NCBI RefSeq assembly: GCF_000014585.1 | Contig: NC_008319.1 | Coordinates: forward strand, 2,170,001 to 2,234,000 | DNA: 64,000 bases | Reading direction: 5' to 3' | Origin: Synechococcus sp. CC9311 | GTDB lineage: Bacteria; Cyanobacteriota; Cyanobacteriia; PCC-6307; Cyanobiaceae | Shown: positions 20,162-29,363 of the stretch, in pieces | Position numbering within the stretch: the first letter of the stretch is position 1 | Layout: each line of letters begins with the position of its first letter | Program-made: the position numbers and the translations under genes | The notes under the pieces: model-generated | Seen by the model: only the letters and a program-made list of their open reading frames with translations | Databases searched by the model: none | What the model was told of the DNA's origin: nothing

Positions 20162-20196
20162 CAGGCGTGGGTTATTTCTTCTGTGACCCACGCCTG
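20162..20196. terminator. Long hairpin between convergent pgm and the 93-aa gene
   Basis: CAGGCGTGGGT, a 13-base loop, then ACCCACGCCTG: an exact 11-base stem. It overlaps the last codons of the minus-strand gene. There is no T-run on either side, so it may protect transcript ends or act as a weak bidirectional terminator. Confidence 0.55.
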
Positions 20197-20453
20197 CCTC
20201 GATGGGCATTGGGATGGCGATACACAGGATCAACGGCTTCTTCCTGGAGTTGACGGGTGGTTTCGATTGCAAAACCAGCGAGTCCAGAAGATGTAATCAC
20301 CATTAAGTAGAACAATCGCACCTTCCCAAGATCAATCTCAGCCGGTGTGTTCTCAATTAAAACCTTCAAAAAGTAAGCAATTGCGCAACCAATTGCCAGT
20401 CCAGCTGCAATTGCCACCAACACCCTTGAGCCACTGAATCTCTTTTTTGTCAT
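20172..20453 (-). CDS. Small membrane protein after the RND pump gene (93 aa)
   Basis: Unrecognised protein with two hydrophobic stretches, about residues 10-30 (VLVAIAAGLAIGCAIAYFL) and 47-62 (LFYLMVITSSGLAGFAI), and a basic C-terminus (RHPNAHRGRRGSQKK). Its ATG overlaps the stop of the RND gene by one base (TAATG), so it is probably translated together with the pump. An accessory role in the efflux system is inference from this coupling. E. coli AcrZ shows that small membrane partners of RND pumps exist, but no sequence relation is claimed. Confidence 0.75.
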   Translation of the reverse strand: MTKKRFSGSRVLVAIAAGLAIGCAIAYFLKVLIENTPAEIDLGKVRLFYLMVITSSGLAGFAIETTRQLQEEAVDPVYRHPNAHRGRRGSQKK

Positions 20454-23400
20454 TAGTTCAGCTGCGGATCAGAAGAAGGCTTGGCATCAGCCTGACCAAG
20501 GAGTGTCTTCATTACCACGTAAAACACAGGAACCACCAGGGTGGAAAGGAAAGTAGCAACTAACAAGCCACCAAACACAACCAAACCAAGTGAAGACTGA
20601 CTTTGCGCACCAGCGCCACTTGCCAACATCAAAGGCAAAAATCCTGTTAAGGAAGAAATTGCTGTCATCAAAATCGGTCTTAAGCGAGATTGAGCAGCAA
20701 AGCGAGCAGCTTCAAGAGCTGAAGTGCCTTCGCCCATTTTTTGATTGGCAAGATCAACAATCAAGATCGCGTTACCTCCGGCCAAGCCAATCAACATCAC
20801 CAGACCAACCTGGGCATAAATATTGAGAACCTGACCAGCAGCACCAAGAAACACCAAGGCACCAAGCAAAGCAGTTGGTACGGTCAGCAGAATGATGATG
20901 GGATCCGAATAGCTTTCATATTGGGCTGAAAGCACCAAGAACACCGCCAAAATACCAAGAGCAAAAATCACAACCGCCAAGGATCCTGCCTTCACCTCTT
21001 CTCTTGAAATACCAGTCCAATCGAAGCCCAAGCCTTGCAGATTGGCATCTTTGAAGATTGTCTTCATCGCTGTAATCGCCTGACCAGAACTTTTGCCAAC
21101 GGCTGGCGTTCCGTCAATTTTGATCGAGCGGTAGAGATTGAAGTGAGGGATCACGCTGGGGCCAGTGGTTGGCTTTACGGTGAAAAACTCAGACAAAGGG
21201 ATTTGTTCCCCTTTCATACTCTTCACATAAACCGACGAAAGCTGCTCAGGCGTTGCTCGATTGACATCATCAGCCTGTACATAGACACGTCGAACCTTAC
21301 CCTCCTGGAAGGTGTCGTTGACATAGGCACCACCAAAATTGACGCTGAAAGATTGCATGGCGGAGCCAAAATCAACCCCTAGAGAAGCCATCTTCTCGCG
21401 ATTCACCTTGATCTCAATCTGAGGTGATTCTGGGGAAAACAATGTATAGACCCGGTTAAGAATTGGATTGGCATTGCCCGCCTGAATAATCTGCCCAGCG
21501 GAAGCAAAGAATTGGTTCAATCCATAAGCTCCACTACTCTTATCCAGTAACTGAAATTCAAAACCACCACCAGCGCCATAACCAGGAATCGAAGGAGGCT
21601 CCACCACAAACACTCGGCCACCATCAATCGACATCAACAGCTTCTTGTTCAGGCGTTCAACAATCGCGGCCACGGAGTGTTCGCTTCCCTGACGTTCATC
21701 CCAATGCTTCGTTCCAAAGAAGAACAATCCTTTGTTTGGAGCATTTCCATCCAAACTTGCTCCACTAAACAAAGCAGCAGCGGAAATATCATCCTCAGAT
21801 CGCAAAACCTCTGCCACTTTGCGGTTAATCGCTAGGGTCGTTTCATTCGAAACACCCTCTGGAGCCTGCACAAAGCCAATGGCATAACCCTGGTCTTCGA
21901 TCGGAACAAATCCGCCAGGAATGCGTGTGAAAGCAAAGCCAGTGAGCAGGATCCCGGCGGCAAGAGCCGCCATCACAATCGGACGGGCTTTGAGCACCTG
22001 GTCAAGAACTTTGGAATAACGCTTCTCAAAGCCTGAGTAAAAACGATTGAAGTGAATAAAAATCTGAGGAACATACCAGCCCACAACAAGACCAATCGCC
22101 GTGAACAAAATCACAGGTATGAGATTGGTCACACCAACGAGAATTAAACCCACAACGGCTCCGCCCGCAGCTCCAGGCATCCGCAATGGAATCGAAGTGA
22201 GCTTCATCGCAACGAAGCCCACTAAGGCTCCAACAACCACTGGAATCAGCACCAATCCGGCCCCATCACCGGCGCTCAGAAGGCCGTAAGCAAATCCAAG
22301 AAAAACACCTGCTGTGGCGTATTGCTGTTTGCTTAGCTGCTTGGTGTCCTTCGAAAGCAACAGAGCCGCCAGCATTGGCGAGAAGGTGAGTGCGTTGAAG
22401 GTTGAGATCCCGATCGAGAACAGGATGGTGGCAGCAAACTGTTTGTAAATCGTTCCCGTTGCTCCTGGGAAAAACAACACAGGAAGGAAAACCGCCATCT
22501 TCACCAGCGACGTGGCAATCACAGCGCTGAAGAGTTCATCCATGGTGGCCATCGCCGCCTGTACAGATGTCATCCCTTCAGCTTTTTTGGCAGACGTGTC
22601 TTCCACCACAGTGATCGCGTCATCAACAACCAAACCTGTTGCAAGAACAAGGCCAAACAAGGTGAGCTGATTCAGAGAGAACCCAAAAGCCAGCACGAGA
22701 GCGAACGTACCAATCAAGGCCACAGGAATGGCGATGGCGGGAACAAGCGTCGCTTTCCAATTCTGGAGGAATAAAAAGAGAATCAAGACCACAAGAATCA
22801 CTGCATCCCGCAGAGAATTTGTGACACCTTTGATTGACTGATTAATGAAGTCGGTAGTGTCGTAAATCACCTGGGTATCTAGACCAACAGGAAGCGTCTG
22901 TTCGAATTGCTCAATCACCTCCTTCACGCCGTTAGACACCTGAATGGCGTTACTACCCGACAGCTGATAAACAGCAACACCAACAGAAGGTGTGCCTTTG
23001 AGGTCCATCGCGTCGATGCCATAGGTCTCTCCACCCAGGCTCACGCGACCAACGTCTTTAAGCTTGATCAAACCACCCGTATCGGTAGTTTTTAAAACGA
23101 TATTTTCAAACTCTGATTCCGTCGTTAAACGTCCTTGCAATTGCACAGTGAATGTATATTGCTGGCCTTCAGGAGCAGGAGAGCCGCCGATCTTACCTGC
23201 AGGCACTAGACGGTTCTGGCTTTGAAGTTGCTGTACAACATCGGCAGAAGTTAGCCCATTTGCCGCAAGTTTTTCCGGGTCGAGCCACAGCCTAAAAGCA
23301 ACTTTACGATTACCGAAGTAGGTGACTTCTCCAACACCAGGTACGCGTTTAATGTTATCGGTTAAGTTTTTATCTAAGTAGCCACTAATAGTTTCAACGC

Positions 23401-23863
23401 TATATTCCGTCTTAGAAGGATCAGAGTTGACAAAATTATAAACAAGTAGAATCGAGTTCGAAGCCTTATTAACTGTGACTCCCGCTTTCCGAACCTCCTC
23501 TGGGAGTTGAGGCTCAGCCAAAGAAACTCTATTCTGAACATTAACCTGGTTAATATTCCCATCAGTTCCACTATTAAAAGAAACAGATACAGAGCTCACG
23601 CCATCAGACGAGCTGTTGGAAGTAATGAAATCCATATTTTCCACACCATTAATCTGCTGCTCAAGCACGGTGGTCACACCCTGCTCAACTGAGACGGCAT
23701 CAGCGCCTACGTAGGTGGCCTGAACTTTGACCGTTGGAGGAGCAATATCAGGAAGATTCTCAATAGGAAGGATAGGGATTGCGATCAATCCCACAATCAC
23801 GATCAAAAGGCTGCAAACGGTACTGAGTACCGGTCGCGTGATGAAATTATTTGATGCGGACAT
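20453..23863 (-). CDS. RND-family efflux pump (HAE1/AcrB type) with extra hydrophobic insertion
   Basis: Proton-driven inner-membrane exporter forming a tripartite system with an adaptor and TolC. Typical HAE1 features are FITRPVLSTVCSLLIVIVG at the N-terminus, porter-domain GVTTVLEQQINGVENM, and the proton-relay helix GLVLATGLVVDDAITVVED with Asp415/Asp416. The second half shows VIPHFNLYRSIKIDG and QVGLVMLIGLAGGNAILIVD. It is 1136 residues long, about 90 more than usual; the excess lies at residues about 505-605 as three or four further hydrophobic stretches between the normal spans 6 and 7. The adaptor gene lies 9 bases upstream and a small membrane protein overlaps the stop. Substrates are unknown. 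Confidence 0.93.
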   Translation of the reverse strand: MSASNNFITRPVLSTVCSLLIVIVGLIAIPILPIENLPDIAPPTVKVQATYVGADAVSVEQGVTTVLEQQINGVENMDFITSNSSSDGVSSVSVSFNSGTDGNINQVNVQNRVSLAEPQLPEEVRKAGVTVNKASNSILLVYNFVNSDPSKTEYSVETISGYLDKNLTDNIKRVPGVGEVTYFGNRKVAFRLWLDPEKLAANGLTSADVVQQLQSQNRLVPAGKIGGSPAPEGQQYTFTVQLQGRLTTESEFENIVLKTTDTGGLIKLKDVGRVSLGGETYGIDAMDLKGTPSVGVAVYQLSGSNAIQVSNGVKEVIEQFEQTLPVGLDTQVIYDTTDFINQSIKGVTNSLRDAVILVVLILFLFLQNWKATLVPAIAIPVALIGTFALVLAFGFSLNQLTLFGLVLATGLVVDDAITVVEDTSAKKAEGMTSVQAAMATMDELFSAVIATSLVKMAVFLPVLFFPGATGTIYKQFAATILFSIGISTFNALTFSPMLAALLLSKDTKQLSKQQYATAGVFLGFAYGLLSAGDGAGLVLIPVVVGALVGFVAMKLTSIPLRMPGAAGGAVVGLILVGVTNLIPVILFTAIGLVVGWYVPQIFIHFNRFYSGFEKRYSKVLDQVLKARPIVMAALAAGILLTGFAFTRIPGGFVPIEDQGYAIGFVQAPEGVSNETTLAINRKVAEVLRSEDDISAAALFSGASLDGNAPNKGLFFFGTKHWDERQGSEHSVAAIVERLNKKLLMSIDGGRVFVVEPPSIPGYGAGGGFEFQLLDKSSGAYGLNQFFASAGQIIQAGNANPILNRVYTLFSPESPQIEIKVNREKMASLGVDFGSAMQSFSVNFGGAYVNDTFQEGKVRRVYVQADDVNRATPEQLSSVYVKSMKGEQIPLSEFFTVKPTTGPSVIPHFNLYRSIKIDGTPAVGKSSGQAITAMKTIFKDANLQGLGFDWTGISREEVKAGSLAVVIFALGILAVFLVLSAQYESYSDPIIILLTVPTALLGALVFLGAAGQVLNIYAQVGLVMLIGLAGGNAILIVDLANQKMGEGTSALEAARFAAQSRLRPILMTAISSLTGFLPLMLASGAGAQSQSSLGLVVFGGLLVATFLSTLVVPVFYVVMKTLLGQADAKPSSDPQLN

Positions 23864-23872
23864 GAATCAACC

Positions 23873-25012
23873 TCAGTTCTTAGCTGCAGCAGGTTGTGAT
23901 CCCGCGCGTTGTGTTTTCACCTGAATCGGCATTCCATGCTTGAGATTGAGGAGATTGGTCGTAATCACCTTCTCATTGAGTTTTAGGCCTTTGGTGACCG
24001 GATAACGGTTGTTCTGAACCTCACCAATATTGACTGGTGTTTGAAGTGCAAAAAGGGCATTTTCTGGCAACTTTCCCTTCTCGATACCTTTACTGATCCG
24101 TTCGATGTCAGCCTTGCCTGGATTGGCTTTCAGGTCCGCAAAGTTGCCAACCCGAAAGACAAAGCTTTGTCCTGAAGTTTGCGTCACTGCCGCAAACGGC
24201 ACTGAGATCTGTTGACCCGATTTCAATTGAACCCTGGTCCGTAGTCGCTGACCACTTCGTAGCTGGCCATCATCGTTGTCAAACAAAGCCTTCACTAACA
24301 GACCCTGCGTTTGAGGATTCACTTGAGGGTCAATCGATTCAATCTGACTCGTAGCAAGCGGCTTAACCGTTCCAGGCACACTCAAAATGATGGGTTGGCC
24401 GATGGCGAGACGGTCGCCATAGACCGCCGGCACTTCGACCTTCGCCTCAAGAATGTTGTTTTGCACCACACTCGTGAACGGTTGGTTTTGATTAACCACA
24501 TCCCCTACCTTCACCCGGACATTTGCCACGGTCCCTGCTGTCGGTGAGCGCAAATTGCTGTAGCTGAGCTCTGCTTCTAAAGCTTTGACTTTTTCAACTG
24601 CGGCGACGTACCGCGTGCGATAAGAGTCCCGCTGACGGAGCGAGGCAGCCCCTGCTTTTGCGAGAAATTCTTCACGCTCCCAATCAACTTTGGCTGTTGC
24701 CGCTTTCGCTCGTTGTTCCGCCAACGCCGCGCGTTGCTGAACCTGATCGAGCACGACGAGCAACTGACCAGCATCAATACGATCACCCTGAGAAACTTTG
24801 ATCTCAGTGACACGACCTGACGTTTGAGCTGCTAGCTCAACCAACTCATTGGCCTCGAGCGTGCTCACCGTATCGATATCGTCGGTGAAGGTAGCTTCAA
24901 GAACAGATGCTTGCTGAACCGGTAGCGCTGGCGTCTGTTCTTCAGAGCCTCCACAAGCACTAATGGAAATTGCTGTTAAAAGCACAGGAAGCAGTGGTCG
25001 AAAACGCAGCAC
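23873..25012 (-). CDS. RND efflux periplasmic adaptor (membrane fusion) lipoprotein
   Basis: HlyD/AcrA-type adaptor linking the RND pump to an outer-membrane channel. The 379 residues start with a lipoprotein signal (LLPVLLTAISISACGG, lipobox SISA-C). Then come a first lipoyl half (LVELAAQTSGRVTEIKVSQG), a coiled-coil hairpin (about residues 105-145, AALAEQRAKAATAKVDWERE and onward), the second lipoyl half (LRSPTAGTVANVRVKVGDVV) and beta-barrel parts. It is the first gene of the pump operon, divergent from rarA. The TolC-like gene at 56417 may supply the channel. Confidence 0.93.
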   Translation of the reverse strand: MLRFRPLLPVLLTAISISACGGSEEQTPALPVQQASVLEATFTDDIDTVSTLEANELVELAAQTSGRVTEIKVSQGDRIDAGQLLVVLDQVQQRAALAEQRAKAATAKVDWEREEFLAKAGAASLRQRDSYRTRYVAAVEKVKALEAELSYSNLRSPTAGTVANVRVKVGDVVNQNQPFTSVVQNNILEAKVEVPAVYGDRLAIGQPIILSVPGTVKPLATSQIESIDPQVNPQTQGLLVKALFDNDDGQLRSGQRLRTRVQLKSGQQISVPFAAVTQTSGQSFVFRVGNFADLKANPGKADIERISKGIEKGKLPENALFALQTPVNIGEVQNNRYPVTKGLKLNEKVITTNLLNLKHGMPIQVKTQRAGSQPAAAKN

Positions 25013-25116
25013 AAATCCTGTGACGAACGAAGGGATTATGGTCGAATTTCAACCCAATTTTGGTTCGGATCAGGCAAGAATCCATATACAAAGACCATTG
25101 AGGGGAGATTGGTCGG

Positions 25117-27318
25117 TTGGTTGAGGATCTGTTCAGCCACCACGGGAACCAGCTAAGGCGGCAACAGGCACCCTTAGCTGACCGATTGAGACCCACATCC
25201 CTCGAGGAATTTGCAGGCCAAAACGCGATCCTCGCCGAAGGCCGTTTGCTGCGCCGGGCGATCGCCGCAGACCGGGTAGGCAATCTGATCCTGCACGGAC
25301 CGCCGGGCGTCGGGAAGACAACCCTGGCCAGGATCATTGCCACCCACACCCGTGCGCAGTTCAGCAGCCTGAACGCTGTTCTGGCAGGAGTGAAGGACCT
25401 GCGTGAGCAAGTGGACGCCGCCAAAGAGCGCTTGGAGAGGCATGGCTTGCGAACCATCCTGTTCATCGATGAAGTGCATCGCTTCAACAGTGCTCAACAG
25501 GATGCGCTGCTCCCTTGGGTGGAGAACGGCACTCTCACTCTGATCGGTGCCACCACTGAGAACCCTTACTTCGAAGTCAACAAAGCTCTCGTAAGTCGTT
25601 CACGTCTGTTTCGACTTCAAAGCCTAGAAGCCAACGATCTCCATCAATTGCTCCATCGGGCTCTTCACGACAAAGAGCGAGGCTATGGCAATCGTTTGGT
25701 CACGATCACTCCTGAGGCCGAAGCCCACATGGTGGATGTGGCCAATGGTGACGCGCGCAGCCTTCTTAATGCCCTCGAGCTGGCAGTGGAAAGCACAACC
25801 ACAACCGATCCAGAAGCAACGATTAAAATTGATTTGACCATCGCCGAGGAGTCGATTCAAGAGCGAGCTGTGCTCTACGACAAACAGGGAGATGCCCACT
25901 TCGACACGATTAGCGCATTCATCAAATCGCTTCGGGGCTCCGATGCGGATGCAGCCTTATTTTGGCTGGCTCGGATGTTGGAAGCAGGAGAAAACCCAAG
26001 GTTCATCTTTCGACGGATGTTGATCTCAGCGGGAGAAGACATTGGTCTAGCCGACCCCCAAGCTGTGGTCGTCGTTGAAGCCTGCGCAGCAGCCTTCGAA
26101 CGCATCGGTTTACCAGAAGGGCTTTACCCGCTTGCCCAGGCAGCCCTGTACCTGGCCTGCGCCGAAAAAAGCAACAGCACGATGGGACTGTTCGAAGCCA
26201 TCCGTGTTGTACGCACTACGCAAGACCAAAATGTGCCAAGCCATCTGCGCGATGCGCATCGCGATGGTGAAGCCTTCGGCGATGGAAAGGGGTACCGCTA
26301 CCCCCACGCTTACAGGGAGCATTGGATCGCACAGAATTACCTACCCGAGGCCCTGCAGGGGGAGGTGTTCTGGACACCGAGCAAACAAGGGTGGGAGGGA
26401 GAACGACGAGGAAGGATGCTCGAACGTCGGGCTGCTCAGCTTGCCGTCGCAGCAGAGGCGGCCCTAACCCACCCCCTGCTCCTCAGTAGTGGTCCAGACC
26501 TTCCTGAGATGGAGCGCTGGCTGCATCGACAGCTCGCCCAAAACGATGAGCGTTTGCAAGACCTGCAACAGCGACTGTGGAGCGCAGTGACTTTTCAACG
26601 CACCGACAGGGTGCTGGTGCTCGGGGGAAGGTCCCTGCTCTGGGCCCTAGGTCCACTGAATGCTGTACATGAGGGGAGCGTCACGATCCTGTGCAGCACC
26701 CCTGAAGAGCAAGCCCGACTTGAAGCACAGCTGGATCTTCTTGATCCACTCCATCGCCCCAATCTCCTTTCAGGAGGAACCAAGGCGTTGGAGACGCTTC
26801 CTCAAGACTGGCAATTCGAAGTCGTGGGAGGTCGATTCAGCAGTGATGATCGAGCTTGGATCGAATCTCCAGAATTTTGGCAGCAACTCCTCTTGAAGCT
26901 TTCCCCAGGGGCTCAGCTGCATATCCTTCTCAGCCAAACAGCCATCGGGCCCGCGGCAGCGCTTGCAGAGCAGTGCCCTGGATCCACACAAGAACTGTCA
27001 GAACTCATAGAGAAGGAACAACAGTGGCTTTTCACCCAGCAACTTGATCAGCTCGTAAGGCAGCAGCTTGCAGATCTCGCAACATCAGTGAGCACAGAGC
27101 AATGGCAGGAATCTCTGTCACTCCCTATTGACGAACGCCTTCTGAAACGTTGGCTGGCAGAGGATCGTCCTTATCGATCTCTCGTTAATCGCTGCAGCCA
27201 GCCCAAGAGGGTGCTCAGCACGCTTCAGCAGCTTCTGCAAACAAAACAGGGAGGGCAACTGCCACAACCCCTGATCCATCAGCGACTTGCCTTCAGAAAC
27301 ACCAGACGCCAGCCATAA
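25117..27318 (+). CDS. rarA: RarA (MgsA) AAA+ ATPase fused to a C-terminal domain
   Basis: Replication-associated recombination factor acting at stalled forks. Residues 1-430 match RarA: LADRLRPTSLEEFAGQ, Walker A HGPPGVGKTT, Walker B LFIDEVHRFN, sensor 1 GATTENPYF, then the tetramerisation region ISAFIKSLRGSDADAALFWL and YRYPHAYREHW. Residues about 440-733 form an added domain with a Rossmann-like start (DRVLVLGGRSLLWAL) reminiscent of methyltransferase-like folds. Cyanobacterial databases list such RarA fusions; the function of the added part is unknown. Start TTG 25117 gives MVEDLFSHHG. It is 104 bases from the divergent efflux operon. Confidence 0.92.
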   Translation: MVEDLFSHHGNQLRRQQAPLADRLRPTSLEEFAGQNAILAEGRLLRRAIAADRVGNLILHGPPGVGKTTLARIIATHTRAQFSSLNAVLAGVKDLREQVDAAKERLERHGLRTILFIDEVHRFNSAQQDALLPWVENGTLTLIGATTENPYFEVNKALVSRSRLFRLQSLEANDLHQLLHRALHDKERGYGNRLVTITPEAEAHMVDVANGDARSLLNALELAVESTTTTDPEATIKIDLTIAEESIQERAVLYDKQGDAHFDTISAFIKSLRGSDADAALFWLARMLEAGENPRFIFRRMLISAGEDIGLADPQAVVVVEACAAAFERIGLPEGLYPLAQAALYLACAEKSNSTMGLFEAIRVVRTTQDQNVPSHLRDAHRDGEAFGDGKGYRYPHAYREHWIAQNYLPEALQGEVFWTPSKQGWEGERRGRMLERRAAQLAVAAEAALTHPLLLSSGPDLPEMERWLHRQLAQNDERLQDLQQRLWSAVTFQRTDRVLVLGGRSLLWALGPLNAVHEGSVTILCSTPEEQARLEAQLDLLDPLHRPNLLSGGTKALETLPQDWQFEVVGGRFSSDDRAWIESPEFWQQLLLKLSPGAQLHILLSQTAIGPAAALAEQCPGSTQELSELIEKEQQWLFTQQLDQLVRQQLADLATSVSTEQWQESLSLPIDERLLKRWLAEDRPYRSLVNRCSQPKRVLSTLQQLLQTKQGGQLPQPLIHQRLAFRNTRRQP

Positions 27319-27343
27319 AAAAAGCCCCGGCATTGCCGAGGCT
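27316..27343 (-). terminator. Terminator of the DUF1400 gene, touching the rarA stop
   Basis: On the minus strand: AGCCTCGGCA, TGCCGGGGCT with one mismatch, followed by seven T. It begins at the rarA stop codon and can also act as an end structure for rarA. Confidence 0.8.
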
Positions 27344-27365
27344 TGAAAGGGCCGAAGCCGTGCGA

Positions 27366-28022
27366 TCACCAGAGGCCGCGAACGGGAGCAGGTGCAGCAG
27401 CGCGAGGTGCGGGAGCAGCAGGAAGGATCTGCTTGGCTTGCACACAAGCAGGCAGGAAGACGTACCAAGACATCAGTGAAGTGGCCTGGGCGCCATCAAG
27501 ACCGTCCTTACAGACGTTCTGGGAGCCATCAGATGCACCGTTGTCAGCCAGAGCGAAATCAACGGGGAGAGCATTCAGGATGCCGGCAGAAGAGATCTGG
27601 CCGTCAGCAGCGTCAAGAATGATGGCGGAGCGAAGAGCAACAACGGCTGTCTCCTGCTTCCTCCAGTAGGGGTAGTAGCTCTTGGTCTGATCCTGCAGGA
27701 AGGCAACGCCGTCGCTGGAATAGAGAAAACGTGAAACGCCCACGAGGTCAACCTCGTAAGAACGGGTCATGCCTTCCTGGATTTCTTCTGCAGTCCAACC
27801 GGAATTGTTGATTCCACCTTGGAGGCCGCGATCGGTGATTTCACCGTCAGCGAAGAAGGTTCTGAAAGCTGAAGACTTAGTGGACCAAACAGCACCACCG
27901 GTTTTCCAGCGCACAGGGCGCTCAGCGGCTTCGGCTGCAACAGCCAGAGTTGTGAGAGAAGCGGCGGCGAGAACGCCAGCTGCAAGACGTGTGAACACGG
28001 ACGATGGAGATATAGACATCAT
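27366..28022 (-). CDS. Secreted DUF1400 (alpha/beta-hydrolase-associated) protein
   Basis: Exported protein of 218 residues. The signal peptide is RLAAGVLAAASLTTLAVAAEA with likely cleavage at AEA. The mature part resembles DUF1400, a helical region found in front of alpha/beta hydrolases in cyanobacteria: LVGVSRFLYSSDGVAFL, VALRSAIILDAADGQIS, ILNALPVDFAL. Here no hydrolase domain follows; the C-terminus is Ala/Pro-rich (PAAPAPRAAAPAPV), like a cell-wall or low-complexity tail. Two cysteines flank the last helix (NVCKDG and LPACVQ). The gene has a strong terminator and a long, empty upstream region. Confidence 0.75.
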   Translation of the reverse strand: MMSISPSSVFTRLAAGVLAAASLTTLAVAAEAAERPVRWKTGGAVWSTKSSAFRTFFADGEITDRGLQGGINNSGWTAEEIQEGMTRSYEVDLVGVSRFLYSSDGVAFLQDQTKSYYPYWRKQETAVVALRSAIILDAADGQISSAGILNALPVDFALADNGASDGSQNVCKDGLDGAQATSLMSWYVFLPACVQAKQILPAAPAPRAAAPAPVRGLW

Positions 28023-28669
28023 TTAAAACTTAGTCGCAGGAAAATGAATTGCCAACAAAAATGGTGGGTCCAGTACAAGAAACTGTCCCTAATGCGCACT
28101 ATTAGAACCAATGCACTATAGGTATTAAATCGAGACTCACGACTCTCGCTTTATTAGTGCTTTAAAGCGGTCAAAACTCAGATCTCTGAGGTCTCAAACA
28201 CCTTCCATCCTTAAGGGCAAACAGCATCTTTCTGTTCAGCAGAAAAAGGCGTTATCCGTCAACGCTGAGGCCTTACAAGCTTGAAGCCATTTGGATTGCA
28301 CAATCGCAACATAGTTTTCACTCCCACATTGAGGGGTCAGCCATAAGCGCGTACTGCGGGCTTTCGGTTCAACGCGAACATCCACGTCTTATCTCCACTC
28401 AATCCAGGGGCAACCAGCGATGACGCAAATTGTCCCCAATAAAAGCTGGCGGGCTGACCGCGCATGAACGCCCTAAGCAAGGTTTCGGCTTATCAAGGTT
28501 GATTCAACAAGCTGGTCTCTTGATCATTGAGCTGCTGAACAAGTCGTGCATCCGTTGGGAGACCAATTTCTCCGGGAGTCAACACCTGCGTTTCGCTAGT
28601 TGCGATCACTCCTAGCAGGCCGCCGAAAAAAGAGCTGACTCCGCGGTGGGAACAGATCGCATCCAAGCT
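28023..28669. other. Long intergenic region between DUF1400 and PPTase genes
   Basis: About 650 bases. A 61-residue frame at 28430-28615 has no family features and no clear ribosome-binding site. No tRNA, repeat or attachment site was recognised. It should include the promoter of the DUF1400 gene near 28030-28150, and it is long for such a compact genome, so a non-coding RNA is possible. Confidence 0.4.
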
Positions 28670-29326
28670 TCAGTCACGCCAAGGAGAATCTTGATTCCAG
28701 TTGTAATCATGACTTAGGCAGATCCTTACTCCAGTCAAATTCTGATCGCAAGCTGAAACGATCGCCATACCCCATTGCCCTAGATGGCGATAGTGCGCTG
28801 ATACCTGAAGACCTTTGCCCTGGTGGCTTGCACTCAACCGATCGCCCGCCACAACCCAATGCGACAGATCCTGTGCCAGAGATCCCTGTTGCCACTTAAT
28901 CGCAGCTTCCTTGATCAGCCAGTGCTCCAAAACACTCTGGTGAAACGCTTGTTTGGGGAGGCCTTTCAATTGGTGCTGCTCGCTTGATCCGTAATAACGC
29001 CTCATCAGCGCTTCAGAAGCGAAGGGACGATTCAACCGCTCTAAATCAACCCCAACGGGGGCAGAAGACCAGGCCATCAACGCAGAGTCTTGGCTATGGC
29101 TGAGGCTCACAAATCCCCAACCCAAGTGCATCGAGGGAGGCGCACCCGGGGGCGCATGCAGGGGAATTTCCTGCGCGGGCACGCCCCACAAATCACTAAG
29201 ACACGAACGCATCCACGATCGGGAGCCAAGGAAACGCTGCTGACGGGTCTGACCCAAGTTGCAAGCCCAAGCTTGTTCTTGATCTGACACGCAAGGATCC
29301 CTTGAGGAAGCCGGTCCAAGCCACAT
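28670..29326 (-). CDS. 4'-phosphopantetheinyl transferase (Sfp/HetI type)
   Basis: Moves the phosphopantetheine arm of CoA to a serine of acyl- or peptidyl-carrier proteins. Family motifs are SHSQDSALMAWS, VGVDLERLNR (magnesium-binding Asp/Glu) and HWLIKEAAIKWQQG (the W.KEA motif). ATG 29326 (MWLGP) gives 218 residues, normal for the Sfp class; longer frames overlap the start of the divergent peroxiredoxin gene. No carrier-protein synthase cluster is nearby, so it probably serves fatty-acid synthesis and is housekeeping, as in other cyanobacteria that lack AcpS. Confidence 0.88.
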   Translation of the reverse strand: MWLGPASSRDPCVSDQEQAWACNLGQTRQQRFLGSRSWMRSCLSDLWGVPAQEIPLHAPPGAPPSMHLGWGFVSLSHSQDSALMAWSSAPVGVDLERLNRPFASEALMRRYYGSSEQHQLKGLPKQAFHQSVLEHWLIKEAAIKWQQGSLAQDLSHWVVAGDRLSASHQGKGLQVSAHYRHLGQWGMAIVSACDQNLTGVRICLSHDYNWNQDSPWRD

Positions 29327-29363
29327 CACGGTTACGCTTCCGCTCCGGCTGTTGCCTTCCTCC

